This document shows, one piece after another, positions 59,571-64,000 of a stretch of DNA of 64,000 nt. The position numbers were made by a program, and so were the translations under genes. Source of the stretch: DATFES01 sp035457725. Its GTDB lineage: Bacteria; Pseudomonadota; Alphaproteobacteria; CACIAM-22H2. Where the stretch lies: positions 84,240-148,239 of the forward strand of contig DATIBC010000044.1 of the NCBI GenBank assembly GCA_035457725.1, in the 5' to 3' direction. The number at the start of each line of letters is the position of its first letter. Position 1 is the stretch's first letter. The notes under the pieces are model-generated. The model was given only the letters and a program-made list of their open reading frames with translations, ran no database searches and was not told the DNA's origin.

Positions 59571-60584
59571 ATGGTTCCAGTATTCATTCTGGGCATGTAT
59601 CGATCAGGCACCAGCTGGCTGCTGCGCAGCCTATGCGCGCATCCGGCAATACGCGGCGTGCCTGAACTCGATCTCGTACGGCCGACATTGCGTGCCGACG
59701 CGACCGAGGCCCGGCACATCCGTCCACGTTCGGAGTGGCTGCACCAGTTTTTCGCCGACAACCGCTGGGCCCGGCTCGACATCGTCTCGCTGCTCGATTC
59801 GCGGCTGCGGCCGATCGACAATCTTGAAGCGGGCATCACCGAGCTCGCCGAAGCCATGGGCCGCAGCTTCGCTCGCGACCCAAAACATCGCGCCCGGCTT
59901 TATGACATTCCCCTGGGGTTTCGTAGCCTCACCGTCGGCGAAGCGGCCGAACTCATACGCGCACTGCATGCTGCGCCCTCGCAGCCGGCCCTTGTGCGTA
60001 CCTTCGTTTCGATGCATGCGCGGTATCTCGACGACCCCCCGTTCTTCGTCACCAAGACGCCCAACGGGCTCATCGGGCTCGATATCATTCGCCGAGCTTT
60101 CGCAACCGCCAAAATCCTCGTCATCGTGCGCGACGGGCGCGACGTGGCGCTGTCGGCGACGCATTTCCGTCGACTGAAGTCCCTCGATCATCTGCCATAC
60201 GAGGAGTTGTTGCAGACTTGGGCGCAAGACGCGGCGGCCGTAGCCGCCGCCGCGCAGTCGGGGAAGCTCGGGGTTATCCGATACGAAGATCTGTCGCGCG
60301 ACTTCATCGCGACATTCGCGCGAACATTGGAGTGGCTGGGCGCCGACGCCGAGCCGTCGCTGCTGCGACGCATCGAGGCGGCGACCTCCTTCGAGGCGAT
60401 GACCGGGCGGCCGCGCGGCCAGGCGGATGACGTCAATGCGCGCAAGGGCGCAGCGCACGATTGGATCGACGCGCTTGGCGAAAACGAAAAGCAGCGCGCC
60501 TGGGAGATCGCCGGCTCGGCGCTCGAGCAGTTCGGCTACGGCCGGAGCGATACGCTCGAGGTTTCCTACCCCGGCAAGATCTAA
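59571..60584 (+). CDS. Sulfotransferase-family protein
   Basis: A 337-residue PAPS-dependent sulfotransferase. The 5'-phosphosulfate loop is FILGMYRSGTSWLLRSL (about residues 4-20), with a 3'-phosphate motif ILVIVRDGRDVALSATHFRRL near 180-200. These two are the main PAPS-binding blocks. The C-terminal half has GVIRYEDLSRDF. Substrate class (lipid, carbohydrate or protein) is not evident. It lies between pyrC and plsY, 107 bp after pyrC. A link to phospholipid or envelope modification is possible, but only from position. Confidence 0.85.
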   Translation: MVPVFILGMYRSGTSWLLRSLCAHPAIRGVPELDLVRPTLRADATEARHIRPRSEWLHQFFADNRWARLDIVSLLDSRLRPIDNLEAGITELAEAMGRSFARDPKHRARLYDIPLGFRSLTVGEAAELIRALHAAPSQPALVRTFVSMHARYLDDPPFFVTKTPNGLIGLDIIRRAFATAKILVIVRDGRDVALSATHFRRLKSLDHLPYEELLQTWAQDAAAVAAAAQSGKLGVIRYEDLSRDFIATFARTLEWLGADAEPSLLRRIEAATSFEAMTGRPRGQADDVNARKGAAHDWIDALGENEKQRAWEIAGSALEQFGYGRSDTLEVSYPGKI

Positions 60585-60680
60585 TCGGCGCCGATGCGGC
60601 CGCGCCCAACGTCGCTATAATCGCCGGGCAGCACGGCCCTACGCCGGAGTCGCCTTGGTTGCGCCGACACCTCTGAGACC

Positions 60681-61298
60681 ATGCCCGATCCGATAAGTTG
60701 GTCGTTCGTCTGGCCGTACTTTCTCGCCGCTTTCGCCGGTGCGTATCTCCTTGGCTCAATCCCGTTCGGCTTGGTCGTGACCCGCGCGGCTGGGCTCGGC
60801 GACATCCGCGCAATCGGCTCAGGAAATATCGGCGCCACGAACGTCCTGCGCACTGGACGCAAGTGGCTCGCCGCGCTGACGTTGGCCCTCGACGGGGCCA
60901 AAGGCGCCCTGGCCGTGCTGTTGGCCCAACAATGGGGCCCTGACATGGGCCTTATGGCGGGCTATGGCGCGCTGGTCGGCCACATGTTTCCGGTCTGGCT
61001 GCGCTTCAAGGGCGGCAAGGGCATGGCGACGGCGCTCGGGATTTGGCTGGTGATCGCCTTGCCGGTCGGCCTCGCGGCGTGCGCGACATGGCTCGTTGTC
61101 GCCGCCCTGTCCCGTTATTCCTCGCTCGCCTCCCTGCTCTCGCTCGCCGCCTCGCCGCTCTACGCCTGGTATATCAGCGGCGATTTGCAATTGGTGCAGT
61201 TCGGAATAATCGTCACCGCATTGGTCTGGACCCGGCACCACGCGAATCTGCGCCGGCTGTTGACGGGACAGGAGTCCCGCATCGGCCGCACGAAATGA
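60681..61298 (+). CDS. plsY: Glycerol-3-phosphate acyltransferase PlsY
   Basis: A 205-residue integral membrane enzyme that acylates glycerol 3-phosphate using acyl-phosphate, the first step of phospholipid synthesis. Motifs are GSIPFGLVVTRAAGLGDIRAIGSGNIGATNVLRTGRK in the first cytoplasmic loop and GHMFPVWLRFKGGKGMATALG in the second. It has about five helices. Location before dprA is common. Start is the ATG at 60681; the 96-bp gap after the sulfotransferase suggests its own promoter. Confidence 0.95.
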   Translation: MPDPISWSFVWPYFLAAFAGAYLLGSIPFGLVVTRAAGLGDIRAIGSGNIGATNVLRTGRKWLAALTLALDGAKGALAVLLAQQWGPDMGLMAGYGALVGHMFPVWLRFKGGKGMATALGIWLVIALPVGLAACATWLVVAALSRYSSLASLLSLAASPLYAWYISGDLQLVQFGIIVTALVWTRHHANLRRLLTGQESRIGRTK

Positions 61299-61304
61299 TT
61301 TGCC

Positions 61305-62477
61305 ATGCCGTATGACGCAATCCTAGATTGTCACTACGCTTCCCTGGCCGACGGAACTCGCATGCCGCCGCGCGCCCTCACCGACATCGAACGACGAGAC
61401 TGGCTTCGCCTTATTCGCAGCGAGAATGTCGGACCGATAACCTTCTTCCATTTATTGCGGCGGTTCGGATCGGCCGCGGCGGCCCTCGACGCGCTACCCG
61501 AATTGTCGCGCCGTGGCGGCCGCGCTCGCGCGCTGATCGTGCACCCAAAATCGAGAGCCGAAGACGAGATCGCCGAAACGTCGCGGCTAGGCGCACGGTT
61601 GGTCGCCCATGGCGAGCCCGAATATCCGCCGCCCCTCGCAGCCATCGAAGACGCGCCGCCGTTGATCACCGTCAAGGGCCACATCCATCTCGTCAGTCGC
61701 CCTGCGGTCGCGGTCGTCGGCGCTCGCAACGCTTCGGCCAACGGGGTTCGCTTCGCCCGGCAGCTCGCCGCCGAGCTCGGCGCGGCGGGGCTGGTCGTCG
61801 TCTCGGGGCTGGCGCGCGGCATCGACACCGCAGCGCATGTCGGCGCGCTCGACAGCGGGACCATCGCTGCGCTCGCCGGGGGAATCGACGTCGTCTACCC
61901 GCCGGACAACGAGACGCTTCATACCGAGATCGGCGCCCGCGGCCTGCTGTTGACCGAGATGCCGCCCGGCACTGTCCCGACCGCCACCCATTTCCCGCGT
62001 CGTAATCGTCTCATTTCCGGCGCGGCGCTTGGCTTGGTCGTCGTCGAGGCGGCGCGTCGGTCGGGCTCTTTGATCACCGCCCGCCTTGCCTTGGAGCAAG
62101 GCCGCGAGGTATTCGCGGTCCCCGGTTCGCCGCTCGATCCTCGCGCGCAAGGCGCAAATCAACTGATCCGCTCGGGCGCCACATTGATCGAAACTGCCGA
62201 AGAAATCGTGCGCGCCCTCAAACCGCTCATCGATCGCCCGCTTGGCGAGCCGCGATCCGCTTGGGACGACCCGGGGGTAAGCCCACTTGCCGACGGCGCC
62301 GACATGCCGGCGACTAGGGAATTAATCCTCGAAAAACTATCGCCAACACCCACCCCGGTTGACGAAATCATTCGGCAGTGCCAATTGTCAGCAGCAACCG
62401 TGTTGACGGTACTGTTGGAACTGGAGCTGGCCGGCAGGCTGTTGAGGCACCCCGGAAACCAGGTTTCTCTCCAATAG
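61305..62477 (+). CDS. dprA: DNA-processing protein DprA
   Basis: A 390-residue single-strand DNA-binding protein that hands incoming DNA to RecA in natural transformation. It has a SAM-like N-terminal part (LRLIRSENVGPITFFHLL), then the Rossmann-like DprA fold: VAVVGARNASANG, SGLARGIDTAAHVGAL, FPRRNRLISGAALGLVVVEA. A C-terminal winged helix (PTPVDEIIRQCQLSAATVLTVLLELELAGRL) follows. The start could be 61305 or 61362. It follows plsY by 6 bp and precedes topA by 56 bp, the classic plsY-dprA-topA order. Confidence 0.93.
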   Translation: MPYDAILDCHYASLADGTRMPPRALTDIERRDWLRLIRSENVGPITFFHLLRRFGSAAAALDALPELSRRGGRARALIVHPKSRAEDEIAETSRLGARLVAHGEPEYPPPLAAIEDAPPLITVKGHIHLVSRPAVAVVGARNASANGVRFARQLAAELGAAGLVVVSGLARGIDTAAHVGALDSGTIAALAGGIDVVYPPDNETLHTEIGARGLLLTEMPPGTVPTATHFPRRNRLISGAALGLVVVEAARRSGSLITARLALEQGREVFAVPGSPLDPRAQGANQLIRSGATLIETAEEIVRALKPLIDRPLGEPRSAWDDPGVSPLADGADMPATRELILEKLSPTPTPVDEIIRQCQLSAATVLTVLLELELAGRLLRHPGNQVSLQ

Positions 62478-62533
62478 AAACAATACGTTAACCAGTTTAC
62501 CGGACATTTCACCGCAGAGGGAATGCCTGGCTG

Positions 62534-64000
62534 ATGGACGTTGTCATCGTCGAGTCGCCGGCCAAGGCGAAGACTATCAATAAGTATCTCGGCCCGGGAT
62601 ACGCCGTGCTGCCGAGCTATGGGCACGTCCGCGATCTCAAGGAAAAAGACGGCGCCGTCGAACCTCAAAGCGGCTTCGCGATGCATTGGCAGGTCAGCGA
62701 TCGGGCGAAGAAGGCCTTGTCCGAGATCATCCGGGCGCTGAAAGGCGCCGACCGCCTGTACCTAGCCACCGACCCCGACCGCGAGGGCGAGGCGATCTCC
62801 TGGCACCTCAAGCAAGTTCTCGACGAGGCCAAGAAGCTTCGCGACATCGAGGTCAAGCGCGTGGTCTTCAATGAGATCACCAAGTCCGCTGTCCTCGAGG
62901 CGATGAAGAATCCGCGCGACCTCGATCGCGATTTGATCGAAGCCTATCTCGCGCGCCGCGCCCTCGATTATTTGGTCGGATTCACCTTGTCGCCGGTTCT
63001 GTGGCGCAAACTGCCCGGCAGCCGCTCGGCGGGACGGGTTCAGTCGGTGGCGCTGCGTCTGATCTGCGAGCGCGAGAAGGAGATCGAACGATTCCGGCCG
63101 CGCGAATATTGGACCGTCGACGCCGAATTCCGCACCGCCGCCGGCGCGCCGTTCGTCGCTCGCCTCACCCATCTCGACGGGCGCAAGCTCGACCGTTTCG
63201 ACCTCGCGGACGAAGCCTCCGCCGCGGCCGCCAAGTCGGCGATCGAGGCGGGCGATCCCTATGCCGTCGTAGCCGTCGAGAAGAAACGCGTTCGGCGCAA
63301 TCCCTTGCCGCCGTTCACGACCTCGACGTTGCAACAGGAAGCGTCGCGCAAGCTCGGCTTCAGCGCCACCCGCACCATGCGTGTCGCCCAGCAGCTTTAC
63401 GAAGGCGTCGATATCGGCGGCGAGACCGTCGGGCTTATCACCTACATGCGCACCGATAGCGTGAACCTTTCGCAAGAGGCGATAAGGGCGGCGCGCGCAC
63501 TGATCGCCGATCAATATGGCAAGGATTACCTGCCCGACGCGCCGCGGGTGTACAAGAGTCCGGCGAAGAACGCGCAGGAAGCCCACGAGGCGATCCGGCC
63601 GACGGATTTCTCGAGGACCCCGACGATGGTGCGCAAGCATCTCGATACCGACCAGGCCCGCCTCTACGAGATCATCTGGAAGCGGGCCATTGCCAGCCAG
63701 ATGCAGCCCGCCGAGATCGAGCGGACGACCGTCGAGATCGAGGCCGTGAACGGCGCGCGCCAGGCGAGCCTTCGGGCCGTCGGCTCGGTGGTCCGCTTCG
63801 ACGGCTTTCTAGCCGCCTACACCGAGCAGAAGGACGAGGACGCCGAGGACGAGGAGAACCGCCGCCTGCCGGAAATACGCTCCGGCGAGCCGCTGTCGCG
63901 CGACCGGATCGTCGCAACCCAGCACAGCACCGAGCCGCCGCCGCGCTACTCGGAGGCCTCGCTGATCAGGAAGATGGAGGAACTCGGCATCGGCCGGCCC
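62534..64000 (+). CDS. topA: DNA topoisomerase I, 3' end outside the window
   Basis: The first 489 residues of type IA topoisomerase, which relaxes negative supercoils. The Toprim domain begins MDVVIVESPAKAKTINKYLG and includes YLATDPDREGEAISWHL (acidic triad). The active-site tyrosine is Y304 in GLITYMRTDSVNLS. The region SRSAGRVQSVALRLICERE and PPRYSEASLIRKMEELGIGRP continue the core. The rest, including C-terminal zinc-binding and basic domains, lies beyond the window. The ATG is 56 bp after dprA. Confidence 0.96.
   Translation, partial: MDVVIVESPAKAKTINKYLGPGYAVLPSYGHVRDLKEKDGAVEPQSGFAMHWQVSDRAKKALSEIIRALKGADRLYLATDPDREGEAISWHLKQVLDEAKKLRDIEVKRVVFNEITKSAVLEAMKNPRDLDRDLIEAYLARRALDYLVGFTLSPVLWRKLPGSRSAGRVQSVALRLICEREKEIERFRPREYWTVDAEFRTAAGAPFVARLTHLDGRKLDRFDLADEASAAAAKSAIEAGDPYAVVAVEKKRVRRNPLPPFTTSTLQQEASRKLGFSATRTMRVAQQLYEGVDIGGETVGLITYMRTDSVNLSQEAIRAARALIADQYGKDYLPDAPRVYKSPAKNAQEAHEAIRPTDFSRTPTMVRKHLDTDQARLYEIIWKRAIASQMQPAEIERTTVEIEAVNGARQASLRAVGSVVRFDGFLAAYTEQKDEDAEDEENRRLPEIRSGEPLSRDRIVATQHSTEPPPRYSEASLIRKMEELGIGRP

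Noticed and set aside
1..64000. CRISPR array, insertion sequence, prophage or rRNA genes
   Set aside because: No regularly spaced repeat, transposase or integrase frame, phage gene or rRNA sequence was recognised anywhere in the window.

Overview
This is a gene-dense, GC-rich (roughly 65%) chromosomal segment. The gene content and order fit an alphaproteobacterium, probably of the Rhodospirillales/Rhizobiales type. The indicators are the clusters lepB-rnc-era-recO-parC, folK / rpoZ-rsh-pdxJ-acpS, dapA-smpB next to a soluble lytic transglycosylase, gatCAB beside ruvX, and pyrB-pyrC(like)-plsY-dprA-topA. The order-level placement is inference; nothing in the window is a taxonomic marker such as rRNA. 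Both window ends cut a gene: dctM on the left and topA on the right.

Layout. 0-1.8 kb: TRAP transporter membrane subunits and the biotin transporter BioY. 1.8-11.8 kb: one long minus-strand housekeeping block, containing topoisomerase IV A, RecO, Era, RNase III, signal peptidase I, AcpS, PdxJ, the bifunctional (p)ppGpp enzyme, RNA polymerase omega and FolK. 11.9-14 kb: a NYN-domain protein, a family-5 uracil-DNA glycosylase with no ordinary start codon, and an SDR enzyme. 14-22 kb: smpB, dapA, slt, then a plus-strand string of metabolic genes (haloacid dehalogenase, alpha/beta hydrolase, threonine dehydratase, DMT exporter, ferredoxin-type reductase). 22-24 kb: a diiron DExxH protein with a TetR regulator. 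24-28 kb: a trehalose operon, otsB-GH15-otsA. 28-33.3 kb: a complete five-gene peptide ABC importer. 33.4-37.3 kb: two unknown membrane proteins, a hybrid-free PAS histidine kinase and a CBS protein.

37.3-41.2 kb is a TetR-controlled ABC-2 exporter with a membrane-fusion protein; a 26-bp palindrome lies just upstream of its TetR gene. 41.2-44.7 kb holds an MBL hydrolase, an isochorismatase-fold hydrolase and a DASS-type anion permease with RCK_C domains. 44.8-46.7 kb is the most accessory-looking stretch: a small membrane protein, a free-standing RNA polymerase alpha-CTD-like protein, an unknown protein with faint GIY-YIG features, tRNA-Ser(GCT) and a 70-residue protein. 46.6-55.2 kb: two glutathione transferases (one with a histone-like basic tail), gatB-gatA-gatC, ruvX, an unknown membrane protein, and an acyl-CoA dehydrogenase/CoA-transferase pair. 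55.2-55.9 kb: a lower-GC death-on-curing (Doc) toxin module. 56-64 kb: a solitary ABC binding protein, pyrB, a dihydroorotase homologue missing its HxH zinc motif, a sulfotransferase, plsY, dprA and topA.

No CRISPR array, insertion sequence, prophage or rRNA was seen. The items most worth following up are the alpha-CTD-like small protein, the Doc module with a non-Phd partner, the diiron protein/TetR/reductase neighbourhood, the non-canonical start of the uracil glycosylase, and the pseudo-dihydroorotase.
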